Assembly (NCBI RefSeq): GCF_002157835.1
Contig: NZ_CP020809.1
Location: forward strand, 3,348,001-3,412,000
From: Mycobacterium dioxanotrophicus
Lineage (GTDB): Bacteria > Actinomycetota > Actinomycetes > Mycobacteriales > Mycobacteriaceae
DNA: 64,000 nt
Reading direction: 5' to 3'
Position numbers and translations under genes: made by a program. The notes below the pieces were generated by a model. That model was given only the letters and a program-made list of their open reading frames with translations. It made no database searches and was not told where the DNA came from. Of the stretch, positions 53,623 through 63,016 are shown piece after piece. The stretch's first letter is position 1. Every line of letters begins with the position of its first letter.

Positions 53623-53670
53623 GTTGTGGGGTTACGTCTAAGTTGGTGGCCATACGACATCCACAGCTAT
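53623..53670. other. attR: right attachment site
   Basis: Element arm GTTGTGGGGTTAC at 53623-53635, core TGGCCAT at 53647-53653, then host sequence resuming the hydrolase. The circular attP rebuilt from 53623-53653 plus 42745-42763 is 50 bp long, with outer arms matching in 10 of 13 positions and inner CTAA/TTAG boxes, the size and symmetry expected for a large serine integrase site. Confidence 0.75.
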
Positions 53671-54441
53671 GTGGATGTGGCGCCGGCGCTCGCCGCGCAG
53701 GGCTACCGGGTGATCGTGCCGTTCGCGCGCGGCTACGGGTCGACCCGCTTCCTGTCGGCCACCACGAGGCGCAACGGGCAGCAAGGCGCACTGGCCACCG
53801 ATGTCGTCGATTTCATGGATGCTCTGCACATTCCGCAGGCGATCCTCGGTGGATTCGACTGGGGCGCACGCACCGCGGGCATCGTCGCGGCGGTATGGCC
53901 GCAGCGCTGCGCGGGACTGGTCGCGGTGAGCGGCTACCTGATCGTCAATCTCGAGGCGAATCAGAAACCGCTGTCACCGGAGGCCGAGCACGGTTGGTGG
54001 TATCAGTATTATTTCGCCACCGACCGGGGCGTCGCCGGCTATCGGCAGAACACCGCCGAGTTCAACAAGCTGATCTGGAAACTCGCCTCGCCGCGATGGA
54101 ATTTCGATGACGCCACCTACGCGCGGACGGCCGCGGCCTTCGACAATCCCGACCACGTCGACATCGTCATCGACAACTACCGCTGGCGGCTCGAGCTGGC
54201 GCCGGGGGAGCCGCAGTACGCCGACCTGGAGCGCAAACTCGCTGCGCGGCCGCCTATTTCGGTGCCGACCATCACGATCGGCAGCGATTTCGACGGACCC
54301 AATAAGGACGGTGCCGCCTATCGCGGGCAGTTCACCGGTAAGTATGCCCACCGCACATTGGACGGCATCGGGCACAACGTTCCGCAGGAGGCGCCGAGCG
54401 AATTCGCCGACAGCATCGTGCAAGTCGGCAAACTCACCTAG
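53647..54441 (+). pseudogene. 3' part of the split epoxide hydrolase-like gene
   Basis: Continues the protein begun at 42510: WPYDIHSYVDVAPALAAQG, the nucleophile elbow GGFDWGARTAG (Asp nucleophile, as in epoxide hydrolases and haloalkane dehalogenases), cap domain, and the catalytic His in GIGHNVPQE. Without the 5' part it has no start codon of its own. An accidental TTG at 53599 inside the element opens a fused frame but is unlikely to be used. The function would be lost while the element is integrated. Confidence 0.88.
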
Positions 54442-54449
54442 CGCGCGGG

Positions 54450-55196
54450 TCAGGCAGGCACGACGACGGTCAGCTCGTCGCCGTCGCGTTCGACGTGCAT
54501 GTCGGCCCTGCGGGCGATCGTGGCAACCGCTGCGGCGTCGCCCGGTTCGGACCGGGAACTCGCCAGGGTCCGCGCCAGGCGTCCCTTGTGTGCCTTGTTG
54601 AAGTGGCTGACCACGGTGCGGTGTCCGTCGGCGTGTTCGGCGAGCACCTGCACGCGGACCGCGCCGGGTATGCGGCCGAGTGCGGCGTAGGAGCCCGATC
54701 GCAGATCGACGACCAGGTGTTGGGCGGACAACTCGGCGAGCACCGGCTCCAGCACCGGACGCCAGCGGGTGCTCAGCCCCGGTTGTCCTGGCAATTTCGA
54801 GGTCGCCGACAGCCGGTATGCGGGCACGGGATCGTCGGCACGCAGCAGGCCGAACAGTGCCGACCCGACGGCGAGCCGGGCGCGCGCCCGCTCGGCGGCA
54901 GCGCCGCGCAACGAGTCGACGTCGAGTGCGTCGTACAGCACGCCGGTATAGCGGTGGATCGCCGGCAGTGTCGGGGCCGAGCGCAGTTCGGCATTGCGCT
55001 CGATCTCGGGGTCCTGCTTGGCCGAGAGTCCCAGCGCCTTGCGGCTCGCCGGTAGGTCGGCGGACAGGCCGATCAGTTGGTCCACGAGTTCTTCACGCAG
55101 CGGGGTGAGAGCCGCAGAGCTGAGCTGGTCCAGGCGCAGCGGTGGGCCGTCCCCGCCGGCGCGCTTGGTCTCCGAGGGAGGCAGGAGCACGATCAC
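54450..55196 (-). CDS. yaaA: YaaA/UPF0246 family protein
   Basis: About 248 aa starting VIVLLPPSETKR, the hallmark of YaaA. Other matches are YTGVLYDALD, RLSATSKLP, and SHFNKAHKGRLARTLA. In E. coli YaaA lowers free iron and protects DNA during peroxide stress and binds DNA. GTG 55196 is chosen because family members start there; the frame is open to ATG 55229. It is 8 bp from the convergent split hydrolase gene. Confidence 0.85.
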   Translation of the reverse strand: MIVLLPPSETKRAGGDGPPLRLDQLSSAALTPLREELVDQLIGLSADLPASRKALGLSAKQDPEIERNAELRSAPTLPAIHRYTGVLYDALDVDSLRGAAAERARARLAVGSALFGLLRADDPVPAYRLSATSKLPGQPGLSTRWRPVLEPVLAELSAQHLVVDLRSGSYAALGRIPGAVRVQVLAEHADGHRTVVSHFNKAHKGRLARTLASSRSEPGDAAAVATIARRADMHVERDGDELTVVVPA

Positions 55197-55259
55197 GACG
55201 GCGACGTTAGCCGAGAGGTCGTGGTCCATGGCGCTCCGATCGGTGTGACCCGTGTCCGG

Positions 55260-55862
55260 TCAGACCGGCATGGGTGGAGCGAACGGATCCGCCGGCGGCG
55301 CGCCGGGCGCTTCGGGGGCCGGGGGCGCCGGCACGTCCAGCTGAACCGGTGGCGGCGGGGCGAACGGGTCGGCCGGGGGCGGAGCCATCGGGTCGGCCAT
55401 CGGCGGGGGTCCCGGGGGCATCGGAGCGTCCGGCGGCGGAGCGTCGAACGGTGCCTCGGGTGCTATTGCGGCCGGATCCTCGGCGGCCACCGGCAGGTAC
55501 ATGTGGTGCGTGAACTGTCGCTGAAAGGCGCCACCGCCGCCGATCTTGACGCCGCGGCCGCCCTCGCCGGACGACACCGGGGTGCCGTCGGGCAGGGTCA
55601 CGGCGGTGTGTCCGCCGTTCCAGCCGATCACCAGGGCACCCGGCTCGCTGCCGTACTTGAAGCCGCGGGCCAGCAGCGCGCGCTCCTGGTTGCCGGTGTT
55701 GAAGCGGTCGCCGAAGGCGGGGCGGCCGGTTGCCACGTTGCTGACCCACGAGGCCAGGCCGGAGCAGTCGGTCCCGGCGGGAGTGTCACCACCGGAGATA
55801 TACGGCGTGCCCGAAACGGACTGGACGAGCGCCATCAGCGATGCGGTCGCAATAGCAAACAT
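55260..55862 (-). CDS. Exported NlpC/P60-like protein with Pro-rich tail
   Basis: About 200 aa. The N-terminal part has a hydrophobic export signal (MFAIATASLMALVQSVSGTP); GTDCSGLASW supplies a catalytic-like Cys and GWNGGHTAV a His, as in NlpC/P60 peptidoglycan peptidases, although the domain is short (about 110 residues). The C-terminal 85 residues are almost all Pro, Ala, Asp and Met. It may be a small cell-wall hydrolase; substrate unknown. An upstream in-frame ATG at 55919 is possible. Confidence 0.65.
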   Translation of the reverse strand: MFAIATASLMALVQSVSGTPYISGGDTPAGTDCSGLASWVSNVATGRPAFGDRFNTGNQERALLARGFKYGSEPGALVIGWNGGHTAVTLPDGTPVSSGEGGRGVKIGGGGAFQRQFTHHMYLPVAAEDPAAIAPEAPFDAPPPDAPMPPGPPPMADPMAPPPADPFAPPPPVQLDVPAPPAPEAPGAPPADPFAPPMPV

Positions 55863-56397
55863 GCGGCGGGACGTTAACAGCAGGAAAACTGGGCTGACAA
55901 AATATGTGACACCCTTCACAAGGGCTGTCGAGTATCGGCTGGTTCACGCTATTTCGGAATGAGTGTGGTCATCGGCGGTGCCTGTTCCGAGGATCTTTCC
56001 GCCTGCCGAGGTGCTCATCGGGTTCGTGTGACGGTTTACTCCAATGTCGTTGTCGCACTTGGTTCGGCAGCTGTTGCGTCACGGCGCCATCGGGTGCGGA
56101 AATACGTGAATTGGCCGAAATTACTTATCAAATAGGCAATTTCGCGACCGAGTGGGATCGGCTCGCGGAGCGGCCATCGGCACTCGGTGCCCGGAAGCGG
56201 GGACGTCCTATGAGTTGCGGACGGCATTGTCGCACCGGACGCTGCGCAGCGATTCTGGCGAATGGCGGACCGGTATGAATTCCCCGACCATGGGGCGTGC
56301 CGCAGCGATTTCACGGGGCCTCTGACGACTACATGCAGCCAAACGGCTGCATAATGAGACGGCGCTGCCGAATGGCTGCGGGTCAGGAGGCCGGTGG
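55863..56397. other. Intergenic region between the NlpC/P60-like and ArsR-SRPBCC genes
   Basis: About 535 bp with no convincing gene. The part from 56,334 on holds the operator and promoter of the ArsR-type gene. I see no repeats or RNA features in the rest. Confidence 0.5.
56334..56351. promoter_or_regulatory. Palindromic operator of the ArsR-SRPBCC gene
   Basis: TGCAGCC (56334-56340) and GGCTGCA (56345-56351) form a perfect inverted repeat with a 4-bp centre. It overlaps CATAAT (56350-56355), the likely -10 box, so binding would block transcription. Confidence 0.65.
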
Positions 56398-57162
56398 GTG
56401 ATGGACGAGGTGTTCAAGGCCCTGGCCGACCCGAACCGCAGGCAGTTGCTGGACGCTCTCAACGACCGCGACGGGCAGAGCCTGGCTGAGCTGTGTGCCG
56501 GCCTGCCGATCGCCCGGCAGTCGATCAGCAAGCACCTGGCGCTGCTGGAGGCCGCGGGGCTCGTCACCACGGTGCGCCAGGGCAGGCACAAGTTGCACTA
56601 CGTCAATGTCGAGCCCATCACTGCGATCACCGACGGGTGGCTCAGCCGGTACGACCGGGCGACGACGCCTGCCCTCGGCGACCGGGTGGGGCACGACGCG
56701 CCCGACGTCCGAGAGTTCCGCTACACCACGTATATAAGGACAACACCCGAGCGACTGTGGCAGGCCGTCACCAACCCGGCGGTCGCCCCGGACTATCTGG
56801 GCCATGCGATCGAATCGGCGTGGCTCAAGGGTTCGGGCTATGTGTGGATCGAAAACGGTCTGCGGACCGAACATCCCGATCAGCTGATCCTGGAGTCCGA
56901 TCCGTATCGACGGCTCGGATTCACCTACCGCACGCTCACCGCCGACGTCTCAGGCATCAGCGAGGAACTTCTCGTCGCCGCTGCCGCCGAACCCCGCTCG
57001 CGCGTGTATTTCGACATCGAGCCGCTCGACGATCTGGTGAAGCTCACCGTCGTCCACGACGACCTCAGCCCGGGCAGCGTCGTGCTGCCGCTGATCTCAC
57101 ACACTTGGCCGATGAAGCTGGCTGGTCTGAAATCCCGGTTGGAACAAGACGCGCCGTGCTGA
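56398..57162 (+). CDS. ArsR-type regulator fused to an SRPBCC (AHSA1) domain
   Basis: A 254-aa fusion. N-terminal winged helix of ArsR type (DEVFKALADPNRRQLLDAL, IARQSISKHLALLEAAGLV, about residues 1-80). The C-terminal half is an AHSA1/START-like domain (TTYIRTTPERLWQAVTNPAV) that probably binds a hydrophobic ligand. The ArsR part lacks metal-binding cysteines at helix alpha-3, so a small-molecule signal seems more likely. GTG 56398, with AGGAGG 7 nt upstream, is the start; ATG 56401 is an alternative. The palindrome at 56334-56351 suggests autoregulation. Confidence 0.85.
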   Translation: MMDEVFKALADPNRRQLLDALNDRDGQSLAELCAGLPIARQSISKHLALLEAAGLVTTVRQGRHKLHYVNVEPITAITDGWLSRYDRATTPALGDRVGHDAPDVREFRYTTYIRTTPERLWQAVTNPAVAPDYLGHAIESAWLKGSGYVWIENGLRTEHPDQLILESDPYRRLGFTYRTLTADVSGISEELLVAAAAEPRSRVYFDIEPLDDLVKLTVVHDDLSPGSVVLPLISHTWPMKLAGLKSRLEQDAPC

Positions 57163-57179
57163 GCACCTGGCGTGGTGCC

Positions 57180-60083
57180 TCAGGCGAGAGCGTCTGCCCG
57201 ATCCTTTTCCGCCGGCTTGGGCCACGGAGCGGGTAGCGGCCGCTGGCGCACCTGCTGAGGCCACCAGAACCACTTTCCGAGCAGGGCCGCGATCGACGGC
57301 GTCATGAACGACCGGATGACGAGGGTGTCGAACAGCAGGCCCAGGCCGATGGTGGTGCCGACCTGGCCGATGACGGCAAGCTCGCTGACGGCCATGGACA
57401 TCATGGTGAACGCGAACACCAGGCCTGCGGAGGTGACCACCGAGCCGGTGCCGCCCATGGAGCGGATGATGCCGGTGTTGAGGCCCGCGTGGATCTCTTC
57501 CTTGAACCGGGACACCAGCAGCAGGTTGTAGTCGGCGCCGACGGCCAACAGGATGATCACCGACATGGCCAGCACCATCCAGTGCAGCTCCAACCCGACG
57601 AGGTGCTGCCAGATGAGCACCGACAAGCCGAAGGATGCGCCCAGCGATATGACGACGGTCCCGACGATGACGGCCGAGGCCACCACGCTGCGGGTGATGA
57701 TCAGCATGATGATGAAGATCAGGCACAGCGAGGCAATTCCGGCGATCAGCAGGTCGTAGTTGGCGCCTTCCTGCATGTCCTTGAAGGTGGCCGCGGTGCC
57801 GCCGAGGTAGATCTTGGATCCCTCCAGCGGAGATCCCTTGATGGCTTCCTTGGCGGCCTGCTTAATGGCGTCGATGTGCGAGATGCCTTCGGGGCTCATC
57901 GGATCGCCCTCGTGGCTGATGATGAACCGCACCGCATGCCCGTCAGGCGACAGGAACATCTTCATGCCGCGCTTGAAGTTCGGGTTGTTGAACGTTTCCG
58001 GCGGCAGATAGAACGAGTCGTCGTTCTTGGACGCGTCGAAGGCCTGGCCCATGGCCGTCTGGTCCTTCATCATCGCTTCCATCTGATCCTGCAGCCCGCC
58101 CATGGTGGCCTGCATGGTCAGCATCATCGTCTTCATGTTCTTCATGGTCGCGATCATGGGCGGCATGATCTTGACCATCTGCGGCATCAGGACATCGAGC
58201 CGATCCATGTCCGGCATCAGCTTCTGAATGTCGTCGGTCATGGTGTCGACGCCGTCAAGGGTGTCGAAGATCGACCGCATCGTCCAGCAGACGGGGATGT
58301 CGAAGCAGTGCGGTTCCCAGTACAGGTAGTTGCGGATGGGCCGGAAGAAATCGTCGAAATCAGAGATGTGGTCCCGCAATTCGGCGACGTCGGCGACCAT
58401 CACATGCATTTTGTCGACCATGCTGTGCGTGGTGTCGGCCATCTCCTGAGTCAGCTTGACCATGGATTCCATGGTGTTGATGGAGACCTGCATCTCGTCA
58501 GCCATCTTCAGCATGTCTTTCATGCGGTCCTGCATGTACTTCATGTTCATCATCTGCGTGGTGCCCTGCATGCTGATCTGGAACGGGATCGAGGTGTGCT
58601 CGATGGGCGTGCCCTGCGGGCGCGTGATGGCCTGCACCCGGGAGATGCCGGGGACTTGGAAGATGCGTTTGGCGATCCGGTCGACGACGAGGAAGTCCGC
58701 GGAGTTGCGCAGATCGTGGTCGCTCTCGATGAGCAGCAGCTCGGGGTTCATCCGGGCCTGGGAGAAGTGCCGGTCGGCCGCGGCGTACCCGCTGTTGGCG
58801 GGGAGGTCCGACGGCAGGTACTTGCGGTCGTTGTAGTTGGTCCGGTAACCCGGCAGGGTCAGCAGTCCGATCAGGGACAGGGCGATCGTGGCGATCAGGA
58901 TCGGTCCGGGCCAGCGGACCACCGCGGCACCGACCTTGCGCCACCCGCGGGTACGCATGGCCCGCTTGGGCTCCAGGGTCTTACCGAACTTCGTGACGAT
59001 CGTGATCACCGCGGGCCCCATGGTCAGCGCCGCGAACACCACGGTGACCATGCCGATGGCCAGTGGGATACCGAGAGACTGGAAGTACGGCAGGTTGGTG
59101 AAGTGCAGGCAGAACGTGGCGCCGGCGATGGTCAACCCGGACCCCAGGATCACATGCGCGGTGCCGTGGAACATCGTGTAGTAGGCCGATTCTCGGTCCT
59201 CGCCGACACTGCGGGCCTCTTGATATCGGCCTATCAGGAAGATGGCGTAGTCCGTGGCCGCGGCGATGGCCAACGTCACCAACAGGTTCGTCGCGAACGT
59301 CGAGAGCCCGATGATGTTGTAGTAGCCCAGGAACGCGATCAGACCGCGCGCCGCCGACAGCTCCAGCACCACCATCAGCAGAACCAGCACGACCGTCACG
59401 ATCGAGCGGTACACCAGGAGCAGCATGACGATGATGACCGTGAACGTGAGAGCTTCGATCATCTGCATGCTGCGGTCGCCGGCGATGTGCTGATCGGCCG
59501 ACAGGGCCGCCGGGCCGGTCACGTAGGTATGGATGCCCTGCGGCGCTTGCACGCTCTTGACGATGTTCTGAACGGCTTCGACGGACTCGTTGGCCAGCGC
59601 CTCACCCTGGTTACCGGCCGTGTAGACCTGCACGTAGGAGGCCTTGCCGTCAGAGCTCTGAGCACCCGACGCCGTCAGCGGGTCGCCCCAGAAATCCTGC
59701 ACGTGCTCGACGTGCTTGGTGTCGTCGCGCAGCTTGGCGACAATCTGGTCGTAATAGTCGTGGGCGTCCGAGCCCAGCGGCTCGTCGCCCTCCAGCACGA
59801 TCATGACCGAGCTGTTGGACTTGAATTCCTGGAACACCTCGCCGACGCGCTTCATCGCGATCATCGACGACGCCTGATCGGGGGTCATCGACACCGAGCG
59901 CATCTTCCCCACCTCTTCGAGCTGGGGAACGATCACGTTGAGCACCACGATGACCGCGATCCAGCCGAGTATGATCGGCAGCGCCAGGCGCCGGATCCAC
60001 TTGGCGAGCCCGCCGTGGTTGGCCTGCGGTGGCTGCGCGGCGGGGAAGGCGTCTGTCGGGGTGTCGTGCGTGGGGGTGCTCAT
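57180..60083 (-). CDS. mmpL: MmpL-family RND transporter (MmpL4/MmpL5-like)
   Basis: A 967-aa MmpL transporter: TM1, a large extracytoplasmic loop (about 60-200), six-TM block with the proton-relay segment [21 protein letters not shown] (split near residues 275-295), a long Met-rich coiled-coil loop (about 480-680), and a second TM block with [18 protein letters not shown]. The methionine-rich coiled coil is typical of MmpL4/MmpL5, which export siderophores or drugs with MmpS partners. Its ATG overlaps the mmpS stop (ATGA). Exact paralogue not assigned. Confidence 0.9.
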   Translation of the reverse strand: MSTPTHDTPTDAFPAAQPPQANHGGLAKWIRRLALPIILGWIAVIVVLNVIVPQLEEVGKMRSVSMTPDQASSMIAMKRVGEVFQEFKSNSSVMIVLEGDEPLGSDAHDYYDQIVAKLRDDTKHVEHVQDFWGDPLTASGAQSSDGKASYVQVYTAGNQGEALANESVEAVQNIVKSVQAPQGIHTYVTGPAALSADQHIAGDRSMQMIEALTFTVIIVMLLLVYRSIVTVVLVLLMVVLELSAARGLIAFLGYYNIIGLSTFATNLLVTLAIAAATDYAIFLIGRYQEARSVGEDRESAYYTMFHGTAHVILGSGLTIAGATFCLHFTNLPYFQSLGIPLAIGMVTVVFAALTMGPAVITIVTKFGKTLEPKRAMRTRGWRKVGAAVVRWPGPILIATIALSLIGLLTLPGYRTNYNDRKYLPSDLPANSGYAAADRHFSQARMNPELLLIESDHDLRNSADFLVVDRIAKRIFQVPGISRVQAITRPQGTPIEHTSIPFQISMQGTTQMMNMKYMQDRMKDMLKMADEMQVSINTMESMVKLTQEMADTTHSMVDKMHVMVADVAELRDHISDFDDFFRPIRNYLYWEPHCFDIPVCWTMRSIFDTLDGVDTMTDDIQKLMPDMDRLDVLMPQMVKIMPPMIATMKNMKTMMLTMQATMGGLQDQMEAMMKDQTAMGQAFDASKNDDSFYLPPETFNNPNFKRGMKMFLSPDGHAVRFIISHEGDPMSPEGISHIDAIKQAAKEAIKGSPLEGSKIYLGGTAATFKDMQEGANYDLLIAGIASLCLIFIIMLIITRSVVASAVIVGTVVISLGASFGLSVLIWQHLVGLELHWMVLAMSVIILLAVGADYNLLLVSRFKEEIHAGLNTGIIRSMGGTGSVVTSAGLVFAFTMMSMAVSELAVIGQVGTTIGLGLLFDTLVIRSFMTPSIAALLGKWFWWPQQVRQRPLPAPWPKPAEKDRADALA

Positions 60084-60508
60084 GCAGATTTCACCAAGCA
60101 GAAGGTCTGGGCGTTGACGCCGGTGGACGTGCGCTGGTCTTTGAGTTCGTCATCGACGGTGATGCGGCAGCTGATGGTGCTGCCGTCGCCTTGCGCCACG
60201 ATGTTGGGGAACACCGACGGCGCGGTGCTCTCCAGTCGCAGTGTCCACGGCAGGGACACCCCGTCGACGCGCTGGGGCTGGGCGTCGAGGTCCAGGTAGT
60301 TGACGTCGGCGGTGGCGCCGGGCTCCCCGGTGATCTCGTAGACCACGACTTTGGGGTCGAACGGTTTGGTGTCGTCGACCTTCGCGCTGGCGACACCCGA
60401 GCCGTCACCGGCACCGAAGAAGGTACGGACCCGCATTACGGTGAATGCCCCGATGAGCACCACCACGAGGATCAGCACGGGGATCCAGAACCGTCTCAAG
60501 AGCTTCAT
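60080..60508 (-). CDS. mmpS: MmpS-family accessory protein
   Basis: A 142-aa protein with one N-terminal membrane segment ([17 protein letters not shown]) and an extracytoplasmic beta-rich domain ([41 protein letters not shown]). The cysteine pair (ISCRI, TFCLV) is conserved in MmpS4/MmpS5. The start ATG 60508 is preferred to the upstream frame opening at 60595. Overlaps mmpL by 4 bp, forming one operon. Confidence 0.88.
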   Translation of the reverse strand: MKLLRRFWIPVLILVVVLIGAFTVMRVRTFFGAGDGSGVASAKVDDTKPFDPKVVVYEITGEPGATADVNYLDLDAQPQRVDGVSLPWTLRLESTAPSVFPNIVAQGDGSTISCRITVDDELKDQRTSTGVNAQTFCLVKSA

Positions 60509-60575
60509 GTTTCGCTGGTCAGCCTTTCGGGTGCGCGACGAGACAGCTGTCCTTGCCGTACGACAAGTGAAACCT

Positions 60576-60594
60576 ATACAGTCGGCTAACTTCA
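60576..60594. promoter_or_regulatory. Weak IdeR-box-like site upstream of mmpS
   Basis: The 19 bp ATACAGTCGGCTAACTTCA match the iron box TTAGGTTAGSCTAACCTAA at about 12 positions, with an intact GGCTAAC core. It lies 68-86 bp upstream of the mmpS ATG. A second weak match sits near 60687-60694 (TTAGCCTA). MmpS4/L4 in M. tuberculosis is iron-regulated, so this is plausible but unproven. Confidence 0.3.
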
Positions 60595-60787
60595 ATCAAG
60601 TCGATTGGATAGCCGCCGGTGTGATGCGGACACGCGCTGTCGCTATCCCCGTTCACGGTTGCCGTCACCTTGATTAAGGCGAGATATTAGCCTATTTAAT
60701 AGATTCGCAAAACGGGCGGCTACCCGTGTCGTGGCTGGTAACCGGCGTCGCGCCGGTCGACGCTGACGTGGCAATGCACCCGCCGCT

Positions 60788-60823
60788 GAAAAAGAAAACC
60801 CCCTGCGGTCGAGCCGCAGGGGG
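60788..60823 (-). terminator. Rho-independent terminator for the DUF5078 gene
   Basis: Read on the minus strand: a perfect 10-bp stem (CCCCCTGCGG at 60799-60808 with its complement at 60814-60823), 5-nt loop, then a run of mostly T (complement of 60788-60798). It lies about 17 bp after the stop codon of the DUF5078 gene and ahead of the mmpS promoter. Confidence 0.85.
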
Positions 60824-60840
60824 TTTGGCGTACCCGTGGG

Positions 60841-61314
60841 TTACTGCCAATTCCATACCGACATGTCGCCGGCGGGGTAGTTCGCGCAGACATCGGTGGT
60901 GCGGGCCGCGACACCCTTGTTGTTGAAGAACAACTTGGCCCAGTTCGGCCACTTCCATGCCATGTTCTCGTAGAACGCGTTGGTCGCCGTGTCCTCGGAG
61001 TACTGCCGGCGGGCCGCGTAATCGAGTGAGAAGAACCAGTGGATCCGGTCCTGCGTCTCCTGTTGGAGTTCGGGCGACTTGTTGTTGTAGTCGATCATGT
61101 ACCGCTCGTAGTACACGGGCTCGACGTCCCGGGCGGCAGCCATGATCTGTTCTGCGGTGCAGGTGGTCCGCAGGATGCGGTTCGGGATCGGGTAGTCGTC
61201 GGTGGCATCAGCCGACGCCGGGCCCGGCGCGGCGGCCAGGCTACCCGCGACGGCACACGCGGCGACACCGGCGCGGATCAGATTGCTTACCCGACGTGTA
61301 CGCAAAGCCTTCAA
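60841..61314 (-). CDS. Exported DUF5078-like protein
   Basis: A 157-aa protein with a Sec signal peptide (cleavage near PASADA) and a helical mature domain with two cysteines (RTTCTAEQ and TDVCANY) and many aromatic residues ([27 protein letters not shown]). It resembles the DUF5078 family found beside mycobacterial mmpS/mmpL operons (recollection). Function unknown. It follows the DUF732 gene by about 38 bp. Confidence 0.7.
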   Translation of the reverse strand: MKALRTRRVSNLIRAGVAACAVAGSLAAAPGPASADATDDYPIPNRILRTTCTAEQIMAAARDVEPVYYERYMIDYNNKSPELQQETQDRIHWFFSLDYAARRQYSEDTATNAFYENMAWKWPNWAKLFFNNKGVAARTTDVCANYPAGDMSVWNWQ

Positions 61315-61352
61315 TGTTTCGCTCCAAGCCCTCGATCTGGATTGGCTGACAA

Positions 61353-61688
61353 TCAGCCCTGATGCGCTGCGACCTGATCGATCACCGGCTGCAGGTCAGG
61401 GCAGTAGAAGTTGATGGCCGTACCCACGAACTGCCAGGCCTGTGCGGTGGTGCTGTCCTTGGGCAGGTTCTGGGAGACGAACTTGGCCGACTGGTAGGCG
61501 TCATGATCGACGCCGTTGTGCAGGCGCTTGCACGCGATCTTGCCGATCCAGGCGTTGTAGTCACGCGGCCCGTAGATGCCGAAAGTGTGCAGCTGGTTCG
61601 CGAAGTCGGTGTCGATCTCGGCGTGTGCCGGAGCGGCGAACGCGATGGCGGCGGCGGCGCCGATTGCTGCCAGGCCTGCAAGCTTCAT
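61353..61688 (-). CDS. Exported DUF732 protein
   Basis: A 111-aa secreted protein of the DUF732 family: signal peptide (cleavage near AHAEID), short helices with two cysteines ([13 protein letters not shown] and NFYCPDL) that form the single disulfide of this family. Role unknown; numerous paralogues occur in mycobacteria. ATG 61688. Confidence 0.8.
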   Translation of the reverse strand: MKLAGLAAIGAAAAIAFAAPAHAEIDTDFANQLHTFGIYGPRDYNAWIGKIACKRLHNGVDHDAYQSAKFVSQNLPKDSTTAQAWQFVGTAINFYCPDLQPVIDQVAAHQG

Positions 61689-61771
61689 GCGCTGAATCTT
61701 AGATCATCTAATACAGAATTGGACAGTCAACCCCCGAACATCCAATGCCGAATTCGCCGGATCACCGCTGC

Positions 61772-62917
61772 TCAACCGTAGGCCACCAAGAGTGGAATTC
61801 GTTGTTCGGCGCTGGTCAATGAGCCGTGCTGGCCGATCAGCGACGACTCGATCGGTTCGGTCGTGCGGCGCAGCAACGCCGCCGAACCGCGTGTCGCGGC
61901 CACGACGTCACCGATCCGGTACCGCACCGCGTCGCGGATCCGCGGCCCGAACCACCCGGCGGCGATGGCCTCGTCGCGGGGCAGTACCCATGCCGTGTCG
62001 CCGAGTGCGTCGCGCCACCGGGCCAGCACATCGTCACGCGCACCGGCCGCGGTGTAGACGTGCCGGGCCCGCGCTTCACCGCCGATATCGGCTACGCCGT
62101 CGTGCAGGTCCGTCCGCTCATCGAGGTCGACGACCGCGGTGGGGTCGACGGCGACCATGCCGTGGTCGGCGACGACGGCGAGCAGCGCGTCGGGCGGAAG
62201 CGTCTCGACGATCGACTCGACCAGCTTGTCGACCTGGCGCAGGTGCATCCGCCAGGCCGGCGAGCCCGGCCCGTGCAAGTGACCGACGAGATCGAGTTCG
62301 CCGTGATAGCCATAACAGAATCCGCCCCGCGCCACCGCGTCCGTGACACCGGCCGCGAGCTCGCCGAGGGCATGCACACCGACATAGCGGGCGCCCCGCA
62401 GGACCGCCCGGGTCAGCCCCGACTCGGCGAACTCCGCACCGGAGACGACGCTGACCGCCACCCCGGCCGCAGCTGCCCGCTCGAACGTCGTGGGCAGTGG
62501 CTGCAGCTCCTCGGGGCGCACCTGCTCGCGCAGGTCGTCGCCGCGGGGGTGCGGTCGCCACCGCAGGGCATTCATCACTCGAACATCGGGGGAGTCGGGC
62601 ACCCGGAAGGACATGCCCACCAGGCCGTGCTCGCCGGACCGGCATCCCGTGCCGATCGCCGCGAGGCCGGCCACCGTCGTGGAGGGGAAGCCCACCTGCA
62701 GTGTCTGGCCGCGCAAACCGGCCAGCACCGGGGCGTCGGCGGCATGGGAATCCAGCAGTTCCGCGCCGAGCCCGTCCACCAGCAGAACGCACGCACCGCG
62801 CGCGGGGCCGGGCAGCTGGAGGCGGGATTCGAAGCCTGCCACCCCGAGCGTGCTCAGCACCGCCGGGACCACGTCGGCCAGCGCGGGAGCATCCGGATCA
62901 AGGTGTGGCACATCCAC
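61772..62917 (-). CDS. Alkaline phosphatase-superfamily phosphodiesterase-like protein
   Basis: A 381-aa enzyme of the nucleotide pyrophosphatase/phosphodiesterase branch. VLLVDGLGAELLDSH contains a metal-binding Asp; the Thr nucleophile is in GFPSTTVAGLAAIGTG; later metal ligands are in DLVGHLHGPGS and VVADHGMV. Substrate unknown. The start is GTG 62917, leaving a long in-frame extension (to 63874) that is antisense to the next gene and non-native. Confidence 0.8.
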   Translation of the reverse strand: MDVPHLDPDAPALADVVPAVLSTLGVAGFESRLQLPGPARGACVLLVDGLGAELLDSHAADAPVLAGLRGQTLQVGFPSTTVAGLAAIGTGCRSGEHGLVGMSFRVPDSPDVRVMNALRWRPHPRGDDLREQVRPEELQPLPTTFERAAAAGVAVSVVSGAEFAESGLTRAVLRGARYVGVHALGELAAGVTDAVARGGFCYGYHGELDLVGHLHGPGSPAWRMHLRQVDKLVESIVETLPPDALLAVVADHGMVAVDPTAVVDLDERTDLHDGVADIGGEARARHVYTAAGARDDVLARWRDALGDTAWVLPRDEAIAAGWFGPRIRDAVRYRIGDVVAATRGSAALLRRTTEPIESSLIGQHGSLTSAEQRIPLLVAYG

Positions 62918-63002
62918 ATCGCGAGCTTCCCACACCTCTCGGCCGGCCCAGGTCGGCGCGGTGCGGGCGTGCGCGCACAGTGGGGCATGCCCGGGCAACC
63001 GG

Positions 63003-63008
63003 TACGCT
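63003..63008 (+). promoter_or_regulatory. -10 candidate for the exported Pro/Ala-rich protein
   Basis: TACGCT, a TANNNT match, ends 8 nt before ATG 63017, consistent with a leaderless or near-leaderless mRNA. Confidence 0.35.
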
Positions 63009-63016
63009 GGCCTGCT

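Larger units (their letters stand above)
42738..53653. mobile_element. 10.9-kb satellite-like integrative element with serine integrase
   Basis: Boundaries are defined by TGGCCAT at 42738-42744 and 53647-53653 and by exact restoration of the split hydrolase. Cargo left to right: excisionase-like HTH, structured noncoding region, winged-helix-like regulator, three palindromes, two small genes including an HNH homing endonuclease, terminase small subunit, three small genes, capsid protein, small gene, hairpin array, small gene, tape measure, serine integrase on the opposite strand. Much of it is visibly less GC-rich than the flanks, especially 43.0-44.2 kb. Missing: large terminase, portal, protease, head-tail connector, tail tube, chaperones, baseplate and lysis genes. 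Related in size and capsid/terS content to phiRv1/phiRv2 of M. tuberculosis (recollection). Confidence 0.88.

Noticed and set aside
53599..54441. ORF starting at TTG 53599 as an independent gene
   Set aside because: Its first codons come from the element's attP arm; the rest is the 3' part of the split hydrolase.
57489..60299. 936-codon open frame opposite mmpL
   Set aside because: Antisense shadow of a high-GC gene; composition is His/Asp/Arg-rich and no family is recognisable.
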